Of a stretch of DNA of 64,000 nt, positions 1 to 11,142 are shown piece by piece. A program made the translations under genes and the position numbers. Under the pieces are notes generated by a model that was not told where the DNA came from, ran no database searches, and saw only the letters and a list, made by a program, of their open reading frames with translations. This stretch comes from Glandiceps talaboti. Its lineage: Eukaryota > Hemichordata > Enteropneusta > Spengelidae. The stretch is taken from assembly GCF_964340395.1 (NCBI RefSeq), contig NC_135555.1, positions 27,430,725 to 27,494,724 on the forward strand, written 5' to 3'. The stretch's first letter is position 1. Each line of letters starts with the position of its first letter.

Positions 1-1254
1 CACCTTTAAAGTCAAAAACTGCTGGACCAATTGCTTTGATATTTAGTGGTCATGTTACTTTTGGTGGCTAGTTGGGAAATTGTTCAAGTGAAAATGATTG
101 CATCAGAGATGTGGGTTTTGGGTCAAAAATTGTGATTTTTGGTCAAAAAACTTAAACTCCAAAAGTGCTGGGCAGATTGGCATGAAATTTGGTGGGTCCA
201 TTCTTAGATGTGAATAAATTAAGATTTGTTCATGACATGATGATTCCCTTAGTAATATGCAAATTAGGGCTAAAAATGTGCCTTTTTGGTCAAAAATTTA
301 TATCTTAAAAAGTACTAGACTAAGATACGTTTGACGTTTCGCCCTCACCGTCCTCTTCTCACAGGGGTTGGCTGATGTATGAGGGTGCCCCGTCATGGTG
401 TACCTTACAGACTAAAAAAGTACTTGGTTAATGAGACTGAAACTTGGTGAGATGTTTCTAGAAGTTATTTTGCAGATTTTCTTCAAAATATTTTGACACA
501 ATTGACCCTAGCAACCATGACCATGCCCTTGGCAACAACCAAATGGCAGTATTTTGGTCAAATAACATCATCTGGTAAGCAAGTGAGTAAACATTCAACA
601 TGTACGCAAATACCCCAGCAACCAAGACCACACCCATAGCAACAGCCAAATAATCACAATTATATTGTGAAGATAACAGTGGGGATTAATAGACAATTGA
701 ATAAACATTGAAAAAATGTATGTAAATTTGCCTAGCAACAAGATCACACTCATAGCAACAGCCAAATAATCACATATATTGCGAAGATAACAGGGATTAA
801 TAGACAATTGAATAAACATTCAAAAAATGTTTGCAAATGTGCCAAGCAACAAGACCACGACATAGCAACATCCAAATGATCACATATTGCAAAGATAACA
901 ACAGGGATTAATAGACAGTTGAATAAACATTAAAAAATGTATGTAAATATGCCTAGCAACAAGACCACGCCCATAGCAACAGCCAAATAATCACGTATAT
1001 TGCAAAGATAATATCAGGAATTCATACACAAGTGAACAAAAACATACAAAAATGTATGCAAATATATCTAACAACATGACCACGCCCATAGCAACAGCCA
1101 AATGATAGCGTATATCATAAATATAGCAACATGGTTGGATAGGCATCTGGATAGTCATTCAACAAATGACCAATTATTGTTAGCATGGACTACCATATGG
1201 ATAAACATTTTTAGAAACTGTACAGTTGTGCTACAATGCCATTGGCGGTATTTT
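1..1254 (+). mobile_element. HINE-A copy, 5' end outside window
   Basis: It holds the HINE-A conserved block, then five or six imperfect units of the internal repeat (core AGCAACAAGACCACGCCCAT), then the 3' end CAGTTGTGCTACAATGCCAT with TGGCGG and a T run. It lies just before the first visible CHD exon and is interrupted by a 98-bp insertion at 317-414. Confidence 0.75.
317..414. mobile_element. Short insertion with 10-bp target duplication
   Basis: The surrounding HINE-A sequence is interrupted by 98 bp bounded by AAAAAGTACT on both sides (307-316 and 415-424). The insert contains TTTGACGTTTCGCCCTCACC and has no open frame. The perfect direct repeat and the uninterrupted HINE-A copies elsewhere show that it is an insertion. 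It could be a very small SINE or a solo fragment; no A-box/B-box pair is clear. Confidence 0.6.
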
Positions 1255-1495
1255 TAGTTTAATGAGTTATTTGCATAATTAGTGATTCCCTAACGGGAGG
1301 CATTCAGTTTAAATCTGATTCATCTTTCAAATTGATCTATTCAACTACTACACGTTTGATAAGCAAAGGCCCTTTTAAAAAAGTGTCTGACATGGCTAGT
1401 TGTGTAGAGTGTCTTGTCAAACAAACCATGTAATGAAATATCTATTCCCTTCTTGTTTTGAAAATAATGTTATTTATCTATTTGATAATGGCTAG

Positions 1496-2108
1496 GTATG
1501 GAATCAATAGAGCAGAATCCCAGCATCACATGATGAATGACAAGGAATTGTCATTCTATAAACTAAAAGATACGTATGAGTCTATGTCCGTCCAGTCAAC
1601 ACCAGTCTCAGCCACTAACTTCCCTGTGCCCATACCCAGTGTAGGAAATATGGAAAATCATGTCCAAGACAAAGAAGTAGAGTTTCCAATAAAAGCTGAA
1701 AACAAGACTGAAATGACTGACTACACCTCAGCTGATTCCAGTGGAGAGACAATACAACAAGAAAGTGGGATTGAAAGTAGTAGCAGTGTTGTGAAAACTG
1801 AAATGAAATCAGAAGATATCAAACCTACAATAGAAGTTGATGTTGACATAGAAGAAAGTGAAAGGGATCTAGATGATGAAACTACAGATGATTTGAAAGT
1901 AGATGTGGGTGAAGATGAGTCATCTTTAGGAGAAAACTCTAATTTGTCATTACTTAGACAAGAATTAACTAAACCATCAATGGTAACAGGGCTACCTATG
2001 TTACAAGATGAAAACAGTCAGGATAGTTTCTCTATGGAGGCTAGTAGCCAACCAACAGTTGCAATGTTACTGAATCCGAACATGCCACCAATTATCAGAT
2101 GGCCAAAG
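1496..2108 (+). CDS. CHD7/8/9: CHD6-9/Kismet-like remodeller, internal exon (first visible)
   Basis: This is an exon of the large chromodomain-helicase protein whose later exons carry BRK domains. It begins after an AG at 1494-1495 with the last base of a split codon and ends at AAG before GTAAGA at 2109. The reading runs from YGINRAESQHHMMNDKELSF through a Ser/Thr-rich and strongly acidic stretch (Asp/Glu-rich, about residues 130-155) to PPIIRWPK. The exon ends in phase 0, and the next exon opens with DKVIIHRLEQ, so the join reads WPK-DKV, a motif I associate with the C-terminal half of CHD7/8-type proteins. Low-complexity acidic and Ser-rich linkers are usual there. The acceptor is inferred, since its pyrimidine tract is weak. 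Family assignment rests mainly on the downstream exons. Confidence 0.8.
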
Positions 2109-2628
2109 GTAAGATTGGTTTTATAACATCTAGTTTATGTGTGTGCAAAGTACCCACTAAGCCAATTTAGGTGCAAACATAGAGAAAGCTTGTATAACAC
2201 TGAGACACAGCAATTGTTGTGACCCACCAAATTTGGATTCTTACAAACCAGAGCTGTCATTTCTTCCACAACACAAAAATAGTAAGTCTGATACCATGTG
2301 ATGAACATACTGTGCAGTGTTATTTCAGATTAGTAATACATTTTCATGAGTAATGATGTCATGACGATCCAACCGTCCAAGTCAGTTTTCAGTGTACTAC
2401 GTATCTTGCCAAGGCATTGTATGTCATGTAGTATGCATGAGGCAATCTGATTGGTTGTAGCGTTGATGTACCAAAGCCATTGTGATAAATACTGATTGTG
2501 TATGTGAATAAAACCACAGCCTCTTAGCGGTACGTCTTGGACGGTGCTGTAAAAGAAAGAGGCTTTGGTTTATGACAATGCCAAAGACATCCCCTATGTA
2601 TGGTTACTCACCAGTAAACCCAGTTTTT

Positions 2629-4073
2629 TTACCATAACTGAACTGAAGTTCAGTAGTGCTATAGGGATCGCCCAGCGTCTGTCTGTCTGTCTGTCTGTCT
2701 GTCTTTGTGTGTGTGTGTGTAAACAACTTAAAGTCAAAAACAGCTGAACTGATTACCATGATATTTGGTGGGTCCATTACCTTGGGTGCCTAGTTTGGAA
2801 ATTGTTCAAATCAAAATGACCTTACCACCGGGTTTCTGATTTGGATAAAAAAATGTGATTTTTGGTCAAAAAACTTAACTCAAAGATGACTGGGCATATT
2901 GGGCTGAAATGTGGGTGAAACATTCTTCAGGGTGTTTTACTAAGAATTGTTCATGACATGATGATTCCATCAGTGATATGCAAATTAGGGCTAAAAATGT
3001 GTCTTTTTGGTCAAAAATCTGTAATTCCAAAACCACTGAGCAGATTTGGCTGAAATTTAATGGGAATGCATCTAGGGATGTAAGGACAAAGAAATAATAA
3101 GAATCATTTTGGTCCAAAACTTGTAATTGGTTAATGAGTCTGAAACTTGGTGAAATGTTTCTGAAAGTGTTATTCTGCAGATTTTCTTCAAAAGATTATG
3201 ACACAATTCACCCTAGCAACCATGACCACACCCTTAGCAACAACCAAATGGCAGTATATTTTGGTCAAATAACATCTGGTAGGCAAGTGAAGTGTAAAAC
3301 ATTCAAAACATGCATGCAAATACTCTAGCAACCATGACCACACCCATAGCAACAGTCAAACGGTGGTGTATTTCACAAAGATAACATCAGGGATTAATAG
3401 ACAATTGAATAAACATTCAAAAAATGTATGCAAATGTGCCTAGCAACAAGACCACGCCCATAGCAACAGCCAAATAATCACGTACATTGCAAAGATAACA
3501 GGAATTGAAAGATAAATGAATAACCATTCAAAACATGTATGCAAATGTGTCTAGCAACAAGACCACACCCATAGCAACAGCCAGTGATCACATATATTGC
3601 GAAGATAACAAGACGATTAATAGACAAATGAATAAACATTTAAAGATGTATGCAAATATGCCTAACAACAAGACCACACCCATAGCAACAGCCAAATAAT
3701 CACGTACATTGCAAAGATAACAGGAATTGAAAGATAAATGAATAACCATTCAAAAAATGTATGCAAATGTGTCTAGCAACAAGATCACGCCCATAGCAAC
3801 AGCCAAATGATCACGTATATTGCAAAGATAATATCATGAATTCATAAACAAGTGAACAAAAACATACAAAAATGTATGCAAATATATCTAACAACATGAC
3901 CCATGGCAATAGCCAAATGATAGTGTATATTGCAAAGATAGCAACATGGTTGGATAGGCAACTGGATAGTAATTCAGCAAATGAACATCTATTGTTAGCA
4001 TGGACTAGCATATGGATAAACATTTTTAAAAACTCTACAGTTGTGCTACAATGCCATTGGCGCTATTTTTTTA
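2629..4073 (+). mobile_element. HINE-A copy, near full length
   Basis: It starts with the 5' hairpin (AACTGAACTGAAGTTCAGTAG), then (TGTC)n and (TG)n at 2682-2720, the conserved block to about 3200, internal repeats of about 110-120 bp at 3300-3900, and the 3' end at 4040-4072 with hairpin GCCATTGGC and T run. Short open frames across it are chance products of the repeat. Confidence 0.8.
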
Positions 4074-4585
4074 TACTTGTGATTTACAACATAAAGTTAT
4101 GTCTTTCACTAGTGATTTGATGGCGTCACTGCACCAATTACAGAACTGCTGATTGCAATAATGTAAATTTACTCCATGAATGCAAGTGAAAAACAGTACA
4201 AAACAAAGATATGTAACAGTATTCAAAACTGTGCTTTGAAAGTAAACCTAACTGTTTGATGCTTGTATTCCTTCAGAAGCCCATTAGCTTGCACACATTG
4301 TGACCAAAGGTCACTTATCATAAAGGTGCATCAAGAGCGAACGTCCAAGGTCTAGCTTAAGTCATCTCCACATTCCAGGATATAAATAATAGCTTATCAG
4401 AAAAGGCAGTTGACAACTAGTAGTACAAACAGAGAACAATGGCTGATATTGCCATGAGGATTCAGCTTAAGGAGGGGCTTCTCTAAAGTAACCACCAATT
4501 GATTAACTGAAATGTGTGAATGACAATGCATACACACTCGTCAAGCTCACAATTACCATCAAGCCGTAAAGCAATAGTGATATTA
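4074..4585. other. Unclassified intronic sequence
   Basis: No gene or known repeat seen. The last five bases, TATTA at 4581-4585, are the left target duplication of the next element. Confidence 0.4.
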
Positions 4586-4962
4586 TTAGGGAGTTCAGTG
4601 AAAAATTTAGATCCTTAATAGCTATATTTCAATATTGGACAATTATCATCCTAGGAAATTGAAGTAAAACAAAACAAAAATTATTGAAATTAGTCCACCG
4701 GTTCAAAAGTTATTACACTTTTACCACGCTAAAATATACCCGTTTTTTGAGAAAATTGAGGTGTAAATCTCTAAAAACTGACAATTTCCCAATTTTACAG
4801 GAACTTAACTTCTTAGAAACTGCATTCATTAGCAAAAATCTTTAAGATATTGAGAGAGTTATACCCAATTAAACAATATTTATATGACTTCTAAAAAGAA
4901 ATATTCTATTTTTCAATTTCAGGACATCCCAAAATGCTAAATATTTCATCTGACTTAGTTTT

Positions 4963-5474
4963 TAGTCCCCGCCGGACGAAGTCCGGGACGGGGACTTATG
5001 GATTGGGTTCCGTCCGTCCGTCCGTCCGTCCGTCCGTCCGTCCGCAGCCATTTCTTGGAGATGCCTGGACCGATTTCTTTCAAACTTGGTACAGGGGCAA
5101 CATATAATGGCATACATATGCACGTCAATTTGTTTCATGATATGATCCAATATGGCCGCCTAGCAGCCATTTTGTTTGCAAATTTTCCCTGTCTAAAGCC
5201 ATAAATCAGACATTCTTGAACAGATCTCATTCAAAGTTGGTATTAGGACAGTGTTCTATGACATACATGTGCATATCCATTTTCATCGTAATATGATCCC
5301 CCATACCCGACCATCCATGTATGTCATAGAACACTGTCCTAATACAACATGAATCTGTTCAAGAAGTCTGTTTGATTTAGTCTGGCTGCTAGCGGCCATA
5401 TTGGATCAGAGTAGTGATAATTCCTTAAAACCAAATCATAGCGGGGGACTATGTCATTATCAATGACTTGTTGT
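4963..5474 (+). mobile_element. HINE-B copy
   Basis: It begins TAGTCCCCGCCGGAC-GAA-GTCCGGGACGGGGACT, a near-perfect hairpin (4963-4997), followed by a (CCGT)n run at 5008-5043 and the conserved block with TTTCTTGGAGATGCCTGG and ACTTGGTACAGGGGCAACAT. It ends AGCGGGGGACTATGTCATTA then TCAATGACTTGTT (small hairpin GTCAT/ATGAC). It cuts off the end of the - strand coding region to its right, so it inserted there later. Confidence 0.8.
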
Positions 5475-6802
5475 CTCTGAGTTGTTTGCTCATCTCTGAT
5501 ATTTGATCATCACGTCGTTTTATTCTTTTGTTTACATTTCTAGATGATAAAGATGCTATTTTCTCTTTCAACTGAGCAATGAGTTTTATCTTATGTTTGT
5601 ACTTTTCTGACAGTTTCTCCATCTTTTTGTATTTCTCTAGAGCTGCTAATTTTTCCTCAGACAATTCCTCCATAGCTTGAGTTAGATTACTTATTTCTTC
5701 ATAACTATCAGCTAGACTACATGTAAATCTTCCAATTAAATTTTCCAAATCTACGTTACTTGTGCCATCTTCTTGATTAGAAATTCCCCCACTCTCATCA
5801 CCACTAACTCTATCTTGAACTTTTCTAGCTGGTGCCTTATAGGGTTGACTTAGAAAACTCTCTACATCATTACCACTTCGTTTAAGTTTCAAATACCTAT
5901 CATGTAGACGTGTCCATTGCTGACTAACTGCTGTCACACTAAGGTCACTGGTTCCTAACATAAGTACACCTAACCACTTCATAGCATAACACCATGTCAC
6001 TGGTTCCTAACATAAGTACACCTAACCACTTCATAGCATAACACCATGTCACTGGTTCCTAACATAAGTACACCTAACCACTTCATAGCATAACACCATG
6101 TCACTGGTTCCTAACATAAGTACACCTAACCACTTCATAGCATGACTCCATATCACTGGTTCCTAACGTAAGTACACCTAACCACTTCATAGCATAACAC
6201 CATGTCACTGGTTCCTAGCATAAGTACACCTAACCACTTCATAGCATGACTCCATATCACTGGTTCCTAACGTAAGTACACCTAACCACTTCATAGCATA
6301 ACACCATGTCACTGGTTCCTTAATATAAGTACACCTAGCCACTTCATAGCATGACTCCATGGAAGGTGTTGACTCACCAGGAAATTCCTTAATTCCAGTA
6401 TGTGTCTAACTTCTAGGTTCATTGTACCATCTTCATTCAGAGGAAAGCTACAAGTTTTCAATATCTCTGGTGTGATGTGTTTGTCTTGAAAAGTAGATGA
6501 TAATTTTGGTATGGAAGTTGAAATTGGAATATTAGCTTGCATAATATCTGCTTCATTCCCTTCCTGTCTTGCTCTATATATCTTCTTCCTAACTTTCCTG
6601 ACTAGATTGCTAACTTTAGGTTCGGCTCAAATAACCTAAGGACGCTAGGCAACACCTGCTGAATATTTGTACCTGTGGTCTGAAGCCCACTGTGTAGAAG
6701 GAGCTCATTTGTCAAAGGAACATCACATCCTATCTCTACTAATGTTGTCTTTCCTGACAATAAACTTTCTAGTTTATCACAGATTGTGAGAGTAGTTTCC
6801 AT
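5475..6802 (-). pseudogene. Broken coiled-coil protein of unknown function in TIR element
   Basis: On the - strand from 6802 the reading starts METTLTICDKLESLLSGKTT, changes frame near 6620, and continues through VRKVRKKIYRARQEGNEADI, a Thr/Ser/Pro-rich stretch, TMNLEVRHILELRNFLVSQH and LPWSHAMKWLGVL. It then meets a 52-bp minisatellite (5947-6361) and resumes with TSDLSVTAVSQQWTRLHDRY. The last 100 residues are a predicted coiled coil (heptad-like LTQAMEELSEEKLAALEKYK; KIKLIAQLKEKIASL). The frame ends inside HINE-B. I do not recognise the family. Its position inside inverted repeats suggests an element-encoded or captured gene. At least one frameshift, the minisatellite and the HINE-B truncation make it a pseudogene unless the array is spliced out. 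Confidence 0.55.
5947..6361. repeat. 52-bp minisatellite, about 8 copies
   Basis: The unit CACTGGTTCCTAACATAAGT with ACACCTAACCACTTCATAGC and ATAACACCATGT repeats about eight times with few changes. It is a duplication of the coding segment AMKWLGVLMLGTSD of the - strand gene. Because 52 is not a multiple of three, the frame changes with each copy. Confidence 0.9.
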
Positions 6803-7027
6803 ACTCTAAGTAGAGAAAAATATATCGACAGTTATTAAATTTTATATACCATTTCTACTACACATTGATCTGATTTAATATTATAGCATTTTTAAAGACC
6901 AAAAAATTACTTTCTCATAAGGCAAGTCTCCATAGTGTCATCCTTAGAGTATATTAGAATGTATTTCCAACATAAAAGCAAATAAATTTGGACGTTACCA
7001 GTAGTATAAATTAAAAATTTTGTTATT

Positions 7028-7354
7028 AAAGTGGCCATATGGATGAAAATTTGGTATTTATTTTGGATTTTTATTTGATAAAATAGCTTCACTATGTTTT
7101 TCTACATGAAAAAATAATGTGAAAGAACATTGACCAAGTCTGTGTTCATAACTCAATACATTGCAAAAAGATGCAAAAAGTGTAAAAAGTTTGTTATTGT
7201 ACGTACAATAATGTTTTGCAGTTTATTGAGTTGCGAACATGAACTTGGTATATGTTATTTCACATTATTTTTTCAAGTAGAAAAACATAGTGAAGCTGTT
7301 TTATCAAATAAAAATCCAAAATAAATACCCAATTCTCATCCATATGGCCACTTT
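7028..7354. mobile_element. Foldback MITE (about 330 bp, 97-bp arms)
   Basis: The left arm 7028-7124 (starting AAAGTGGCCATATGGATGAA) is matched by its reverse complement at 7258-7354 (ending ATCCATATGGCCACTTT), with about 130 bp between. The flanks are TTATT and AATTAC; a TA or TTAA duplication is possible. There is no coding capacity. It looks like a mariner-type MITE. Confidence 0.75.
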
Positions 7355-8712
7355 AATTACATGTAAAACTAAGTCACTTAGTGTATCATACTTCCGGGTT
7401 GACATAAACATGTATACTTACTACGAAATGACAAACACAAAACCATTAGTAAAATAAAACAAAAGTTTAAGATTTTTATTTTCAAACTGAACATCAATCT
7501 CCACTAAACATTCAATAACTGAGTTCGTGTATTTAGAAATGTTCCTCAAAACACAAACTAGCGACACGGAACACTGAACGTGTAATTGTAGTACTACTAC
7601 CAATGACCATGGCTTCCAGTTCAATATGTAGACTAACTCAGTGTAAGTTGTAACGATAAAATTTACGATCATCACCGCATGTAGGAAGTACAAAAACATA
7701 GAACACATTGCTTTCTTGCTGAATAAACTCATCGAAACAAAATGACACACGAACTAGACCCACAAACTAAAACGATTTGAAATTCAATGCACCGATATCA
7801 ACATGATAACATTGCGTCATCGATTTTGACAGCCGCCATTTAGCTCACCCAGTCAGTTACATCGAGCGCCCGGTCGAACATTGACATCCAAATTTGTATA
7901 ACGTTTTTATAAAGGGAGCTCGTCAATGACATACTAAATGAATAACTCAGAAACGTAGTTTAAATACCAATTGATCTAAAAATAACTGTTTAGAAAGACT
8001 ACGTACCGTCTATAAATACGAAATCACGCGACAAAAACTTCAATCTTACTTTACTACTAGAAATGTCGGCCCTATCCGTATTAAACACATATCATCTTAC
8101 AGCTAATTTTATTGGCTATAATTTCAGCTAGATTTGAAAGGTCTTACATGATTGGCTCTCCCTTCGTTATTCCCGTTTTCAAGAGACACCCCCGCCAGAA
8201 TCAAGTGCCGCGTAGTACGGCAATGGCGCTAAGTCGCCCAACAGGCGACTTTCCCACCGGGCGTGCTTTTCGAAAACTATACAACATATGCTTTTAAGGC
8301 GCGAAATCATTGCAAATCTACCCCCTTTCAAAACTAATCGTAATTTTATCGCATATAGACAACCGGAGTTGGTTGAAATAGCAAATTAAAAATCGAATGA
8401 AGTTTACAGTGACCGTGAATTCGTATGGCCGCCATTTTGAATTCTGAACTCCCTAATATTAACATCATGACTGAGTAACTAAAACAAACATTCAAATACA
8501 AGAACCTTTCTCTTGAGTGTAAAGAGATACTGCATGGGAAAGTATCTAAATCCTAAGAACATAAACATTACATTACAACATTGTGGGGGATAATTCCATG
8601 TTCTAACCATCGACCCCTCCACTCTCAAAATGTTGTAATGGATTTCACTTATACATCCATGCTCTGTTGTGAGCTTTCTGAGTATCTCATTATATCTTAG
8701 TGGTTTAGTGAA

Positions 8713-9273
8713 TAGATCTTTGGTTCAACTGATAAGATGGTTAATCTCTTTGGTTCAACTGATAAGATAGTTAATCTCTTTGGTTCAACTGATAAGATGG
8801 TTAATCTCTTTGGTTCAACTGATAAGATGGTTAATCTCTTTGGTTCAACTGATAAGATGGTTAATCTCTTTGGTTCAACTGATAAGATAGTTAATCTCTT
8901 TGGTTCAACTGATAAGATGGTTAATCTCTTTGGTTCAACTGATAAGATGGTTAATCTCTTTGGTTCAACTGATAAGATGGTTAATCTCTTTGGTTCAACT
9001 GATAAGATAGTTAATCTCTTTGGTTCAACTGATAAGATAGTTAATCTCTTTGGTTCAACTGATAAGATGGTTAATCTCTTTGGTTCAACTGATAAGATGG
9101 TTAATCTCTTTGGTTCAACTGATAAGATAGTTAATCTCTTTGGTTCTACTGATAAGATAGTTAATCTCTTTGGTTCAAAAGATAGTTAATCTCTTTGGTT
9201 CAACTGATAAGATAGTTAATCTCTTTGGTTCAACTGATAAGATAGTTAATCTCTTTGGTTCAACTGATAAGAT
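8713..9273. repeat. 30-bp minisatellite, about 19 copies
   Basis: The unit GATAAGATGGTTAATCTCTT with TGGTTCAACT repeats with almost no change except G/A at one site (GATGG or GATAG) and one 4-bp shortened junction near 9177. It happens to be open in one frame, since 30 is a multiple of three. It lies in the intron 140 bp before the exon at 9415. Confidence 0.95.
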
Positions 9274-9414
9274 AGTAGTAATCCAAAACTGTGGGATTCA
9301 AACATTGGGATTTAAGAACACAAATCTATTTATTTCACCTGTTTTAATTACCGTGGTAACACCAAATCTAAAAGCGACTTCTTAACGCAAAATGTTTGCA
9401 TGTGTTTTGTACAG

Positions 9415-9681
9415 GATAAAGTCATCATTCACAGATTGGAACAAATTATCTACTGTGTTGAAAAGAATCAGTGGCCAGTGAGACGTGGATTTATTTCCCA
9501 GGAACCAAGCCAGTCTTTGGACACATCACATCTAGACTTGAATATGGACTCACCAACTATGCCATCATTAGATGCAGCAGATTTCAATCTGTCAGGTGAT
9601 CTAGAAGCCATCACCAGAATGTCTAAGGTAAACCTTGAGAAGAACAAAGGAGACCACCAATTCAAGGTCCTTGTCTCTGAT
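9415..9681 (+). CDS. CHD7/8/9: CHD6-9/Kismet-like remodeller, exon with DKVIIHRLEQ motif
   Basis: The exon is preceded by TTTTGTACAG and starts in phase 0 with DKVIIHRLEQIIYCVEKNQW, continuing the WPK end of the previous exon. It encodes 89 codons, rich in Ser, Asp and Leu after the first 30. Two donors are possible: GTAAGT after 9681 (chosen for its better consensus) and GTAAAC after 9627. Both are phase 0 and both fit the next exon, so alternative donor use is possible. The exon lies between two different minisatellites, a 30-bp array ending about 140 bp upstream and a 20-bp array starting about 40 bp downstream. Confidence 0.82.
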
Positions 9682-9721
9682 GTAAGTGTTGTGTTCCCCA
9701 TCCCACCCTCTCATAGTACTG

Positions 9722-10056
9722 CATCAGGGCCTTGTCACTCTAAGTGTTCCTTGTCACTCCTAAGTGTTCCTTGTCATTCCTAAGTGTTCCTTGTCACTCC
9801 TAAGTGTTCCTTGTCACTCCTAAGTGTTCCTTGTCACTCCTAAGTGTTCCTTGTCACTCCTAAGTGTTCCTTGTCACTCCTAAGTGTTCCTTGTCATTCC
9901 TAAGTGTTCCTTGTCACTCCTAAGTGTTCCTTGTCACTCCTAAGTGTTCCTTGTCACTCCTAAGTGTTCCTTGTCATTCCTAAGTGTTCCTTGTCACTCC
10001 TAAGTGTTCCTTGTCACTCCTAAGTGTTCCTTGTCACTCCTAAGTGTTCCTTCTAC
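9722..10056. repeat. 20-bp minisatellite, about 16 copies
   Basis: The unit CCTTGTCACTCCTAAGTGTT is repeated head to tail, with a C/T variant (CACTCC or CATTCC). It starts about 40 bp after the donor at 9681. Confidence 0.95.
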
Positions 10057-10472
10057 TAAGGATTTCATTATTAGCTAAGTGTTTTGTCACATTGGCTAAT
10101 ATCACAGTGAAACTGTGTTCTGTGTTCTGTGTTATTACAAAGTATATATATATATATATTGAACACTGAGAGGCCTCGGGAAATAGCATGTGATTATGGT
10201 AACTCACAGTCACGAGGGGGTAATGAACGGGTGCTATAGCCCGAATATAGGCCAGGCAATATGTGTTTTATAATATACCTCATGCTGTGAACTCACGGTG
10301 GCAGACGACATCATCAGAAGCTGCCATTTTGACCTGCAGTGAACTCACGGTGGTCACGTGACCATGTAATAGTTGATGGAACTATTTCCCCGGGAAATAG
10401 TCATTCTATTTTCCTATCACGTGACTGATTCTAGCGAATCATGGCACAGCATTATCACTAGGTATATTATAA

Positions 10473-10517
<45 letters not shown>

Positions 10518-11142
10518 TGTTAATACTTGCTAATAAAATTATACAGGGCCAGAAAAATTGTAAAGTTTTACTTGGTCATACAAATAATTATCTTTTATCA
10601 GCTGAAAATAAGTAATAGTATTGAAAATTATTTCAAAAAGGTAACTATAACGCAAAAATAACTAGTGACTAAAAATGCCTTCTACATGAACACATTTAAT
10701 ACATAGCCCAATGCAGTACTTTATGTAGTGTCTTATTACTGTGTTCCTCTGTCCTGTCTCTATTTTCTCACATTTGTGTTGTTGATTGATGTGCTTCACT
10801 TTAATATGGTGGTTTTTACTCCTTTTCTTTATCATTAATATAGAAATAGACACTTGTTCGTAGTTCTGTTTTTCTCATTGTAACACCCTAATTAAAAATA
10901 ATGGGTTAGTTGGTAGGTCGGTTGGTTAAAAAAAAAGTAAGGATGTGTACATGTTGGTGATACTCTCAATTCATGATAATACTTTAATTGTCTGAATCAC
11001 TTAGAAATGACAAATGAAGTGAGAAGGAAACTTTGAACCACGTGTTTTATTAAATTTCCAGAATTCCAGCAATAAATGGTAATTTTCACTCAGCTATATA
11101 CTCATTGGTTTGTCAGCCAGCAATCAGTGATGTGTTAAAGCA
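10057..11142. other. Intronic sequence with (TA)n runs
   Basis: It holds short (TA)n tracts at 10143-10160 and 10475-10514 and a near-palindrome, ACTATTTCCCCGGGAAATAGT, at about 10380. The segment 10160-10470 is GC-richer and has partial internal repeats (GTGAACTCACGGTGG twice), perhaps an old MITE. No gene seen. Confidence 0.4.

Larger units (their letters stand above)
4586..8456. mobile_element. Unclassified 3.9-kb TIR element (TTAGGGAGTTCAG ends)
   Basis: Inverted ends TTAGGGAGTTCAG (4586-4598) and CTGAACTCCCTAA (8444-8456) are flanked by TATTA on both sides (4581-4585 and 8457-8461). Inside are a HINE-B copy, the remains of a - strand coding region, a 52-bp minisatellite and a foldback MITE. 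The superfamily is not recognised. A TTAGGG-like end with a short TA-rich duplication could be compared with PIF/Harbinger, Kolobok or other groups. The right part, 7360-8440, has no gene that I can support. Confidence 0.6.

Noticed and set aside
3134-4120. Recurring small frames with MAVYFGQITSG and NKHSKNVCKYA in many places
   Set aside because: They come from the HINE-A block and repeats. They shift frame between copies and hold no conserved protein.
8737-9189. 150-residue open frame of repeated MVNLFGSTDK
   Set aside because: It is a 30-bp minisatellite whose unit length is a multiple of three. It lies in an intron and joins no exon in a sensible way.
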